NCBI GenBank assembly: GCA_035526665.1 | Contig: DATLBY010000304.1 | Coordinates: forward strand, 1 to 5,830 | Reading direction: 5' to 3' | Length of the DNA stretch: 5,830 nt | Origin: DATLBY01 sp035526665 | GTDB taxonomy: Bacteria; Acidobacteriota; Terriglobia; Bryobacterales; Bryobacteraceae | In this document: positions 1-5,830 of the stretch, piece after piece | Layout of the letters: each line of letters starts with the position of its first letter | Position numbering within the stretch: position 1 is the first letter of the stretch | Translations under genes and position numbers: made by a program | Notes under the pieces: generated by a model | What the model saw: the letters and a program-made list of their open reading frames with translations, nothing else | Databases searched by the model: none | Told to the model about the DNA's origin: nothing

Positions 1-204
1 CATCCGGGTGTGAAACCGGTCGGAAAGATAGCCGTAGGCCGGCTGCATTACCGATGAGAAGAAGATCAGAAGCCCGCCGAGAATGCCCGCCTGTTTCAGG
101 CTGAGATGCAGTTTATCCACCAGGAGCGGCTGAAAGGCTCCCAGAGCACTGGAGTAAAGGTCGATGAAGAAATGCCCGATAGATAGCAGCACAAGCGAAA
201 GCAT
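1..204 (-). CDS. MFS transporter, N-terminal part (fosmidomycin-resistance-like)
   Basis: This is the first 68 codons of a leftward gene that runs out of the window. The product begins MLSLVLLSIGHFFIDLYSSA and has two hydrophobic segments, at about residues 3-25 and 39-60. They are followed by GYLSDRF at residues 58-64, which matches the conserved MFS loop 2-3 motif (G-x-L-x-D-R). The GHFFIDLY signature in helix 1 resembles the fosmidomycin-resistance (Fsr) branch of the major facilitator superfamily, whose members are inner-membrane proton-driven efflux pumps. The substrate cannot be told from this fragment. The ATG at 204 is the only in-frame ATG, but its Shine-Dalgarno sequence is poor. 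The frame stays open upstream, with an in-frame TTG near 275, so a slightly longer N-terminus is possible. It is transcribed divergently from the TPR gene. The MFS assignment is secure and the subfamily is tentative. Confidence 0.85.
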   Translation of the reverse strand, partial: MLSLVLLSIGHFFIDLYSSALGAFQPLLVDKLHLSLKQAGILGGLLIFFSSVMQPAYGYLSDRFHTRM

Positions 205-291
205 GCCAGCATTAGCCGCGTCCGCCCGACGCGCCGGTGAGGGTAGGGCAAGTGCTGATGTTTCTAGGGCCAATAAGGGATTTCCCCCTCT

Positions 292-297
292 ATTATA
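292..297 (-). promoter_or_regulatory. Possible -10 box (TATAAT) for the MFS gene
   Basis: Read on the minus strand, this is a perfect TATAAT hexamer in the 126-bp gap between the divergent MFS and TPR genes. A start site about 7 nt downstream would give an untranslated leader of roughly 80 nt before the ATG at 204. No good TTGACA-like -35 box is seen 16-18 bp upstream, so the call rests on the -10 hexamer and its position only. On the plus strand the same place reads TATTAT, which could in principle serve the TPR gene, also without a visible -35. Confidence 0.3.
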
Positions 298-330
298 ACG
301 GGACGTTTGTGCCGACATATGGAAATCGAG

Positions 331-1722
331 ATGACCTATATCAGGATCTTTCACCGCTTGGCGACCGCTGCAGTTCTTACAGTTGTTGCCGCCATGACCG
401 ATGCCGGCGCGCAGACCGCCCTCTCAGGCAAGGGATCCACCAGTGGAACCTGGGAGAAGGAGTTCAGTGACGGCAAGGCGGCTTACGCCGCCGGCGACTA
501 CGCGGCGGCGGAGAAACAACTGAAGGCCGCGCTGAAGTCGGCCCGCGACTTCGCGTTGAACGATCCGAAGCTGCTGAATACATTGCACGAACTGGCTCAA
601 GTGTATCGTGCGCAAAGTAAGTATGCGGATGCCGAGCCGCTGATGGACCGGCACTTGAGCCTGAGGGAGCGCATTGTGGGCAAATTTCATCCCGATCTCG
701 CCAAGGAATTGGATGCCTTGGGGCGGGTGTGCTTTGCCCAGATGAAATTTGTGTCCGCGGAGGCCTATTTCCGCCGGGAAGTGTCGCTGATCGAAAAGAA
801 GTTCGGATCCGAGTACATGGAGCTGATTCCCGCCCTTACGGACGTTGCGCAGTCCTGCCAGGCGCTGAATAAATATTCAGAGGCCGAGCCGATGCTGAAA
901 CGAGCCGTTGCTATCAGGGAGAAGAATCAGGGCGCCGATCATCCGGACATGGCGATGGAACTTGGCAAGCTGGCCTCTCTCTATCTGGCGGCGTCAAAAT
1001 ATGCCGAGGCAGAACCCTTGTACCGGCGCGCGATTACCATCCTGGAGAAACAATACGGACCCAATTCGCCTAACCTGATGCCGGTGCTGGATAGCTTGGC
1101 GGCCAGCTACGGAGATCAGGAGAAGTTTGATAAAGCGGAGCCCCTGTACAAGCGCAGCCTTGCCATTCGAGAGAGCTCCTATGGCCCTTCGCATCCCGAC
1201 ATGGCCGCAGCATTGGATCACCTTGGCTCGCTGTATACCCGCCAGAAGCGCTATGCCGATGCCGCGCCGTTCTATGAGCGGTCCCTGCAGATCCGAACGA
1301 CGTCGCTGGGCCCGGAACACCAGCTCGTGACCAGCGGGCTGGATCACCTGGCTAGTGTGTACACAGCTCAGGAGAAGTTGATCGAGGCCGAACCGCTCTA
1401 CAAACAGTCCTTCACGATTCGTGAGAAGGAAACGCTGCAAAGTCTGCGAAGCCTCGCCACGCTCTATGTAGCTCGCGAGAAGTATAACGATGCAGACCCG
1501 CTCTACCGGCTGGCACTTGCCATCTACGATAAGAACGCTCCGCAGAAGAAGCCCAAGAAAGAGTACCTCAATCAGGAAGTGCCACCGCTCTACCTGCTGG
1601 AGACACTGGACGAATACGCCATGGTTTTGCGTAAGCTGAAGCGAAAAGGGGAAGCCTCCAAGCTGGAATCCCGTGCCAAGCCCATCCGCCAGCGTATCTC
1701 TCTCCTGAACGCGCAAAAATAG
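331..1722 (+). CDS. Exported kinesin-light-chain-type TPR repeat protein
   Basis: The 463-residue product has a signal peptide (basic MTYIRIFHR, hydrophobic LATAAVLTVVAAM, likely cleavage after DAGA near residue 27), so it probably acts in the periplasm or outside the cell. The mature part is almost entirely tetratricopeptide repeats: a first unit at about residues 45-78, six 42-residue units starting at 79, 121, 163, 205, 247 and 289, a shortened unit at 331, and one or two degenerate units to about 450. Unit hallmarks are LA..Y, Y.EAEPLY.R and IREK.YG..HPD, typical of TPR_10/TPR_12 (kinesin light chain) repeats. Such superhelices bind proteins or peptides; no catalytic domain is seen. I chose the ATG at 331 because it gives a compact signal peptide and has GGA 7 nt upstream. 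ATG 319 and TTG 307 are alternatives. The next gene is 57 bp downstream on the same strand, so co-transcription with the kinase is plausible. The partner is unknown. Confidence 0.85.
   Translation: MTYIRIFHRLATAAVLTVVAAMTDAGAQTALSGKGSTSGTWEKEFSDGKAAYAAGDYAAAEKQLKAALKSARDFALNDPKLLNTLHELAQVYRAQSKYADAEPLMDRHLSLRERIVGKFHPDLAKELDALGRVCFAQMKFVSAEAYFRREVSLIEKKFGSEYMELIPALTDVAQSCQALNKYSEAEPMLKRAVAIREKNQGADHPDMAMELGKLASLYLAASKYAEAEPLYRRAITILEKQYGPNSPNLMPVLDSLAASYGDQEKFDKAEPLYKRSLAIRESSYGPSHPDMAAALDHLGSLYTRQKRYADAAPFYERSLQIRTTSLGPEHQLVTSGLDHLASVYTAQEKLIEAEPLYKQSFTIREKETLQSLRSLATLYVAREKYNDADPLYRLALAIYDKNAPQKKPKKEYLNQEVPPLYLLETLDEYAMVLRKLKRKGEASKLESRAKPIRQRISLLNAQK
565..1425 (+). repeat. Tandem degenerate 126-bp (42-codon) TPR repeat tract
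   Basis: Six consecutive units begin at 565, 691, 817, 943, 1069 and 1195, each exactly 126 bp with no insertion or deletion. A seventh starts at 1321 but is only 105 bp, because the residues equivalent to the YG..HPD linker are missing. The units are similar in protein (EAEPLY, IRE, HPD at fixed positions) but well diverged in DNA, which suggests old duplications under selection for protein structure rather than recent slippage. Confidence 0.75.
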
Positions 1723-1779
1723 TCTACTTAGTGGCAACAAGATTGCTCTAGCCAGACTGAAGGTTGGGTCGCAGGCGAT

Positions 1780-4503
1780 TTGCAGGTAACTTCTTCTAGG
1801 TTGGTGCCCTTGGATGCTACTCTCGGGCCGTATAAACTCCTTTCGTTGCTTGGCTCTGGAGCAATGGGAGAGGTGTATCGTGCAAGAGATACCCGGCTCG
1901 ATCGGGACGTTGCCTTAAAAATCATCCCGCGGGATGCCTCCAGCGATCCCGCCCGCCGGCGCCGCTTTGAACAGGAAGCGAAATCGGCGAGCGCTCTCAA
2001 CCATCCCAATATTTTGATTGTCCACGATATCGGCAGCCATGATGGTTACTCCTTCATAGTGTCTGAACTGGTCGAAGGGGAATCGCTCCGGAAACTGCTG
2101 AAGGGCGGTCCCTTGGCGATGCGCAAGCTGCTGGACCTCGCCATTCAAATAGCGGACGGGCTGGCTGCCGCCCATGAAGCGGGCATCATTCATCGCGATC
2201 TCAAACCTGAAAACATCATGGTGACGCGGGATGGCCGGGTAAAAATCCTGGATTTCGGGCTCGCCAAGGCAGTATCGGAAAAAACTGAAGAAGAGACCGA
2301 TCCCAGCTTTGAAAACAATGACACCGAACCCGGAATGGTAGTCGGTACTACTGCGTACATGAGTCCTGAACAGGCTCGGGGCGGTAGTGTCCGATTCTAT
2401 TCGGACCAGTTTTCATTCGGCTTGATTTTGTATGAAATGGCTACCGGCACCCAGCCGTTTCGCCGCGAAACGCCGCTGCAAACTTTGTCGGCGATTCTCA
2501 CGGAGGAGCCGGCACCTATCCAAACCGGTAGTCCGCCGTTTCGCTGGCTGATTACGCGCTGTCTGCACAAGGAGCCCGATCATCGCTACCACTCCACCGT
2601 GGATCTGCTTCACGAACTGGAGAATATAAAGGATCACCTGAGTGAGACGCATTCCGCCGGGTCCGAGGCCTGGGCCGAGCCCGTTGCAGCCGCTGCTGTC
2701 CGGAAGCGAAATTTATCTCCAGCTTTTACCGCGGCCGGCTTGACACTCGTGGCCCTCGCGGTTGGATACGGATTGGGCCGCTGGCTTAGCCCTGACGCCG
2801 GCGTGGACCTGGCTACCCAGCGCTACCTCCCGTTGGCCACAGGCCCGGGAATTGAAGCTCAGCCGTCCTGGTCCCCGAACGGGAAAACCATCGCCTACGC
2901 GGCTGAAGTAGATGGAATCTTTCAGATCATAACCCGCAGTCTGGGCAGCTCCATGCCAACCCAGTTAACTCGCGTGCCACAGGATTGTCTGTATCCATTC
3001 TGGTCTCCCGATGGGGCGCGCGTGTACTACATCTCGCAGTGGAACCAGGCGCCTTCTCTCTGGTCGGTCGGAGCCACTGGAGGGTCGCCCGAGTTGGTCA
3101 TCGAGAATGCCGCGCAAGCGGCTATTGCAGCTGACGGAAAGACGATTGCGGTACTCAGAAGGGACGCGGCGGATGCCAACACGCATTCGCTCTGGATGGG
3201 ATCGATCGCAGGGAGAGACCTGAAGCGGTACTCTAAAGCCCCGCTGGCTGACATCCACGCTCTGCCCTGGAGTTGCTTGCGTTTCTCGCCGGACGGCAAA
3301 CAGTTGCTGGCATGGGTCTCGCTCTGGCAGGGAAAATCGGAGGTCTGGTCTTTGCCGGTCGACGGCGGCCAACCGAGCCAGCTATTGCGTAGCCTGCAGA
3401 AATCGCCTATAGCCAGTGAATTCAGCTGGACGCCGGATTCCAGGAGCATCATATTTGCGGAGCGCAGCGGCTTATCCATCGACTCCCACCTGCGGCGTGC
3501 CCGGCTGAATGGCAGCACTTCCATCCCTTTAACCGTGGGCACCGGCGTGGAGTTGTCGCCCGCGCTCTCGCCCGACGGGGACAAGCTGGCTTTTGCCAGT
3601 ATGCGCCTCGACTACGATATCGTGCGGATCCCGTTGCATGGCGAGGGAATGAGCGACGTTCTCGCCACAGGGCTCTTCGAGGTTTCCCCAAGCATGGCGC
3701 CCGACAACTCGCAATATGCCTATGTCACCGATCGCAGCGGGCAGTCTGAGATTTGGCTGCGGAGCTCCACCGGGAACCTGGAGCGTCCCATCGTCACACA
3801 GCACAACTTTGGAGAGGACCGCACCGCCAACCTGTTCGACACCGTGTTTTCGCCGGATGGCAAACGCATCGCCTACCGCCGCGCCGGGTCGGATAACGAC
3901 GCCATCTGGATTTCCACGCTTACCGGAGATCCGCCTGTCCAGCTTGCGCGCGAGCCGGGCGATGCTTTTCAACGTGGGCCAACCTGGTCCCCGGACGGCA
4001 ATTCAATTGCCTATTTTTCGATGCGCAACGGCAAGTATGTGATCCTGCGGGCGCGCGTGGGGGGGCTGGAAAATCCGGTGCCGCTAGCGGAGAATGTAGG
4101 CACCTATCCCCGCTGGTCCCCCCGGGGCGAATGGATCGCCTGCATTGGAATTTCGGGGGGTATCGCGCTCCTCTCCCCGGACGGCAAGACGCAAAAATCC
4201 CTCGGACAAGGCGCCTGGCTGCTTCACGGATGGTCGGCCGACAGTACCAGGATTATCGGCATCCGGCAGACGGAAGACCGGCGTCTGATCCTGGCCTCGC
4301 TGGATGTGGACAGCAGAAACGAGCAGATCCTTAGCCGCCTGGGAGCCTATCCGGCCGGCTTTACCTACGGCGCCGCGATTGGAGCACTGCCATACCGTGG
4401 TTTCAGCCTGTCTCCCGATGGAGGAAGCTTTCTGACATCCATTCTGCGGCCCGCCGGCGACATCTGGATGCTGCAGCGGTTACGAGGCCGGGAAACGGAA
4501 TGA
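1780..4503 (+). CDS. Membrane Ser/Thr protein kinase with extracytoplasmic TolB/PD40-like propeller
   Basis: The 907-residue product is a Hanks-type (PknB-like) kinase. The catalytic domain (about 17-285) has the glycine loop GSGAMGEV at 25-32, VALK with K47, alpha-C E66, HRDLKPEN at 138-145 (catalytic D140), DFG at 158-160, GTTAYMSPE at 189-197, D209 and R269, so it should be active and, as an RD kinase, probably controlled by activation-loop phosphorylation. A basic VRKRN (307-311) precedes one transmembrane helix (about 314-333), placing the kinase in the cytoplasm and residues 336-907 outside. That region carries about 13 copies of a (F/W)SPDG-type motif, for example at 364-368, 408-412, 502-506, 597-600, 690-694, 736-740 and 878-881, mostly 40-50 residues apart, as in TolB/PD40 beta-propellers. 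It probably senses a ligand or partner and phosphorylates cytoplasmic targets, both unknown. The start is uncertain: TTG 1780 gives the longest frame, while GTG 1804 yields MPLDATLGPYKL, closer to the usual N-terminus of such kinases. Neither has a strong ribosome site. Confidence 0.93.
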   Translation: MQVTSSRLVPLDATLGPYKLLSLLGSGAMGEVYRARDTRLDRDVALKIIPRDASSDPARRRRFEQEAKSASALNHPNILIVHDIGSHDGYSFIVSELVEGESLRKLLKGGPLAMRKLLDLAIQIADGLAAAHEAGIIHRDLKPENIMVTRDGRVKILDFGLAKAVSEKTEEETDPSFENNDTEPGMVVGTTAYMSPEQARGGSVRFYSDQFSFGLILYEMATGTQPFRRETPLQTLSAILTEEPAPIQTGSPPFRWLITRCLHKEPDHRYHSTVDLLHELENIKDHLSETHSAGSEAWAEPVAAAAVRKRNLSPAFTAAGLTLVALAVGYGLGRWLSPDAGVDLATQRYLPLATGPGIEAQPSWSPNGKTIAYAAEVDGIFQIITRSLGSSMPTQLTRVPQDCLYPFWSPDGARVYYISQWNQAPSLWSVGATGGSPELVIENAAQAAIAADGKTIAVLRRDAADANTHSLWMGSIAGRDLKRYSKAPLADIHALPWSCLRFSPDGKQLLAWVSLWQGKSEVWSLPVDGGQPSQLLRSLQKSPIASEFSWTPDSRSIIFAERSGLSIDSHLRRARLNGSTSIPLTVGTGVELSPALSPDGDKLAFASMRLDYDIVRIPLHGEGMSDVLATGLFEVSPSMAPDNSQYAYVTDRSGQSEIWLRSSTGNLERPIVTQHNFGEDRTANLFDTVFSPDGKRIAYRRAGSDNDAIWISTLTGDPPVQLAREPGDAFQRGPTWSPDGNSIAYFSMRNGKYVILRARVGGLENPVPLAENVGTYPRWSPRGEWIACIGISGGIALLSPDGKTQKSLGQGAWLLHGWSADSTRIIGIRQTEDRRLILASLDVDSRNEQILSRLGAYPAGFTYGAAIGALPYRGFSLSPDGGSFLTSILRPAGDIWMLQRLRGRETE

Positions 4504-4574
4504 GGGAATCAACCAGATGGTGGCATACCCCATAAGAGGCCGAGAAATCCCAGTCGCCTGACAGGAGCGCTCCA

Positions 4575-4697
4575 TCACGGATACAGGAGGGCCTGCAACG
4601 ACTCTATGGTTGGCTTGCAGTCTCGCAAGATTTTTTTGGGCAGACCTCCAATGCGGCGATGAGCTCGCTGCCGGTTAAAACGAGGAGCCCTGCTCAT
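4575..4697 (-). pseudogene. hicA: Degenerate hicA toxin remnant (frameshift plus internal deletion)
   Basis: A 40-codon frame starts at an ATG overlapping the hicB stop (ATGA, 4694-4697) and ends at TGA 4575-4577. Its C-terminal half, GGLPKKILRDCKPTIESLQA, resembles the C-terminal G-x-L-x-K-I-L-R-D helix region of HicA mRNA interferases. Just after MSRAP, the neighbouring frame (minus strand, 4684-4646) reads VLTGSELIAALE, the usual N-terminal helix of HicA. The simplest reading is an original MSRAP-VLTGSELIAALE start, a one-base insertion near 4682-4688, and an in-gene deletion removing an estimated 30-40 codons. The lost part includes the G-S-H-H-type segment with the catalytic histidine, so no toxin activity is expected. 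HicA is normally about 60-80 residues and cleaves mRNA on a double-stranded-RNA-binding-like fold. The assignment rests on motif recall and on position directly behind hicB. It could instead be a chance frame, but two HicA-like segments in the right order argue against that. Confidence 0.65.
4614..4637 (+). terminator. Possible Rho-independent terminator for the kinase transcript
   Basis: CTTGC (4614-4618) and GCAAG (4625-4629) can pair around a 6-nt loop, and are followed by one A and seven T residues (4631-4637). The site lies 110 bp past the kinase stop and would end rightward transcription before it runs far into the antisense strand of hicB. The stem is only 5 bp, so it may be weak. The same bases code for the C-terminal helix of the hicA remnant on the other strand, so it may be a by-product of that coding sequence. 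Confidence 0.35.
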
Positions 4698-4906
4698 GCA
4701 TCGACGGTAATTCGCTGAATACCAACGAACTCTAGCGGCTCAGGCGGAATGCCTTCAACATCCAGGCAAAGCTGGACAGCCTCACGCATACGCTCCATCA
4801 ACTCATCAAGCGAGCGGCCTTGGGTGTGGCAGCCCGGAAGTTGGGGAACCGAACCAACGTACAGCCCTTCCTCGTCCCGCTCAATCACTACATCGAACTG
4901 TCGCAT
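4694..4906 (-). CDS. hicB: HicB-family type II antitoxin, short form
   Basis: The 70-residue product reads MRQFDVVIERDEEGLYVGSV at its start, followed by PQLPGCHTQGRSLDELMERM. The D-EEG-YV-S-P-LPGCHTQG-S-DEL pattern and the following helix (REAVQLCLDVEG) are diagnostic of the HicB-like antitoxin fold (COG1598 type). Length is typical for the short form that lacks a separate C-terminal DNA-binding domain. In hicBA modules HicB binds and blocks the HicA RNase in the cytoplasm and often represses its own operon. The ATG at 4906 is preceded by AGGGA at a 5-nt spacing, and the conserved domain starts right there. The frame remains open upstream to an ATG at 5206, but that extension lies inside the hydrolase gene and shows no domain. 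The stop overlaps the hicA remnant's ATG. All visible motifs are intact although the toxin gene is broken, so this is probably an orphan antitoxin. Confidence 0.88.
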   Translation of the reverse strand: MRQFDVVIERDEEGLYVGSVPQLPGCHTQGRSLDELMERMREAVQLCLDVEGIPPEPLEFVGIQRITVDA

Positions 4907-4911
4907 TCCTG

Positions 4912-4916
4912 TCCCT
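4912..4916 (-). promoter_or_regulatory. Ribosome binding site of hicB
   Basis: AGGGA on the minus strand, 5 nt before the ATG at 4906, inside the 41-nt gap between the hydrolase stop and hicB. It decides the short 70-residue start over upstream in-frame ATGs. A second AGGA directly abuts the ATG and is too close to be the main site. Confidence 0.55.
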
Positions 4917-4947
4917 AATGTATCTACAAGCCGTTCTGCTTCGCTCG

Positions 4948-5830
4948 CTAGAAACTCGCTCGGAACCCCGTCCATGGGTGGGACTTGATGTCGCGCAGCA
5001 GCCCCTTTTGCCAGCCGAATTCCGGATGCTTTCGTATATGCTCCGCCGCAAGGAAATCGATGCCGCACGCGTGCCCCAGCGCCGCCTCGAAGGACATAGC
5101 CGAAGCCATCGCCGCATCCATTACCTTCGATTGCACCGCCCCCGCCGGCCCATACTCCGGCTGCCAGGGCTTCAAGCCGCGGCTCGATAGGTCCACATGG
5201 CCGCACAATGTTCGCTCGCTCGGCGCCTCTTTTTTGGCGAAGGAATCATAGTGATCGGAGAGATACTTCTTCCCCACGGCAACATCCACCTTGCCCTTGT
5301 TGGTTTCCAGCAGCTCGATCGCCCGGACCCGCCGCGCATTGGCGCTTAGCCCCAGATCGCCCGTATCGAACGTGGTCTCCTCGTGCAGCAGTTTTTCATC
5401 TTCCGGCCGGTTGGTTCCCAGGAAGTAGCCGTCCGTGGTTCGCTTCAGGTTTACATTCCTGAGCCCCAGCTCCAGGCTCGCGATCTCGTTGGTCTTCCGG
5501 TCTGCCACCAGCCAGTTGTTGGCGTACCCGCCATTGTTGCCGGTCTTCATAATGCTGGCGAAATCGTCAATCGAAGCTGAGTACTGCATGGCTTTCCGGG
5601 CGCGCACAAACTCTGGAATTCCCTTGGGGTCAAAGCCCTCGAACCGGGTAATCGTCGTTTCAGTGATCGCCATTCCCGCGGCGTTTACCCCGAAATCATC
5701 GCCGCTGTGAATCCAGCCGGGCAGCCCATCCATCAGAAATCGGTGCCCCGCCGCGGGCGCCATGTCGAAAATGATGCTCCATCGCTGGCCATCCAGGTAG
5801 CCGCTCCAGTTGTTGTGGGCCATCACCATC
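4948..5830 (-). CDS. C45 / phospholipase-B-like Ntn hydrolase, C-terminal part
   Basis: At least 293 C-terminal residues of a gene whose start lies right of the window. From the first visible Met: VMAHNNW at 2-8, GDDFGVNAAGMAITET at about 43-58, NNGGYANNWLVADRKTNEIA beginning at 98, and a conserved-looking C-terminal half with NERTLCGH-like (here SERTLCGH) and KPWQPEYGPAGAVQSKV. This combination resembles the bacterial C45 peptidase (acyl-coenzyme A:6-aminopenicillanate acyltransferase-like) and phospholipase-B-like group of N-terminal-nucleophile hydrolases, which mature by self-cleavage before a Cys and hydrolyse amide or ester bonds. The expected nucleophile and any signal peptide would be upstream of AHNNW, outside the window, so activity and location cannot be judged. 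The visible first Met is probably internal. The gene ends at TAG 4948-4950, 41 nt before hicB on the same strand. The substrate is unknown. Confidence 0.75.
   Translation of the reverse strand, partial: MVMAHNNWSGYLDGQRWSIIFDMAPAAGHRFLMDGLPGWIHSGDDFGVNAAGMAITETTITRFEGFDPKGIPEFVRARKAMQYSASIDDFASIMKTGNNGGYANNWLVADRKTNEIASLELGLRNVNLKRTTDGYFLGTNRPEDEKLLHEETTFDTGDLGLSANARRVRAIELLETNKGKVDVAVGKKYLSDHYDSFAKKEAPSERTLCGHVDLSSRGLKPWQPEYGPAGAVQSKVMDAAMASAMSFEAALGHACGIDFLAAEHIRKHPEFGWQKGLLRDIKSHPWTGFRASF

Noticed and set aside
237..470. Short plus-strand frame of 77 residues overlapping the start of the TPR gene
   Set aside because: It overlaps the TPR gene in another frame, has an irregular Arg/Cys-rich composition and no recognisable motif, while the TPR frame has a clear signal peptide.
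994..1740. Long minus-strand open frame opposite the TPR gene (248 residues)
   Set aside because: It is the antisense shadow of the repeat-rich TPR gene, with no recognisable domain. Its repeating pattern simply mirrors the TPR units.
3027..3584. Minus-strand open frame of 185 residues opposite the kinase propeller
   Set aside because: Shadow frame in GC-rich coding DNA; the sense strand has clear SPDG propeller motifs throughout.
4564..4573. Perfect palindrome GGAGCGCTCC between the convergent genes
   Set aside because: With no loop and no T tract it is a poor terminator. A single 10-bp palindrome without a repeated copy or nearby promoter does not support an operator call.
4504..4574. Possible further small gene between kinase and hicA remnant
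   Set aside because: No frame with a start and plausible composition was seen. The stretch looks like ordinary spacer.
4907..5206. Upstream in-frame extension of hicB to an ATG at 5206 (170-residue protein)
   Set aside because: The extra 100 residues lie in another frame of the hydrolase gene, are low-complexity Gly/Ala-rich and show no domain. The HicB fold and a good ribosome site begin at 4906.

Overview
The window looks like chromosomal DNA from a GC-rich, soil-type bacterium, most likely an acidobacterium of the Bryobacter/Solibacter kind. That is inference from gene content: a large membrane Ser/Thr kinase with a TolB-like propeller, a secreted kinesin-light-chain-type TPR protein and a C45/phospholipase-B-like hydrolase. 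No rRNA or other phylogenetic marker is present. There are no tRNAs, CRISPR arrays or insertion sequences.

Left end (1-330): the N-terminal 68 codons of an MFS transporter run leftward out of the window. A 126-bp divergent gap follows, holding a consensus-like -10 box for the transporter.

Centre (331-4503): two rightward genes separated by a short gap. The first encodes an exported protein built almost entirely of TPR units. Six consecutive units are exactly 42 codons long and the next is cut to 35. The second encodes a Ser/Thr kinase of about 900 residues, with a complete set of catalytic motifs, one transmembrane helix and a large extracytoplasmic beta-propeller region. Together they may form a signalling pair with both sensor parts outside the inner membrane.

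Right end (4575-5830, leftward): the C-terminal part of an Ntn-type C45/phospholipase-B-like hydrolase, then an intact short HicB-type antitoxin gene, then an overlooked 40-codon frame that starts in an ATGA overlap with hicB. This last frame is best read as a wrecked hicA toxin gene. Its N-terminal HicA motif is displaced by a frameshift, its middle (including the catalytic-histidine region) is deleted, and only the C-terminal helix remains in frame. The window therefore records decay of a hicBA toxin-antitoxin module that left the antitoxin as an orphan. A small hairpin plus T7 tract inside the remnant could serve as terminator for the converging kinase transcript.

The short stretch 4504-4574 contains no gene; its only notable feature is a 10-bp palindrome at 4564-4573.
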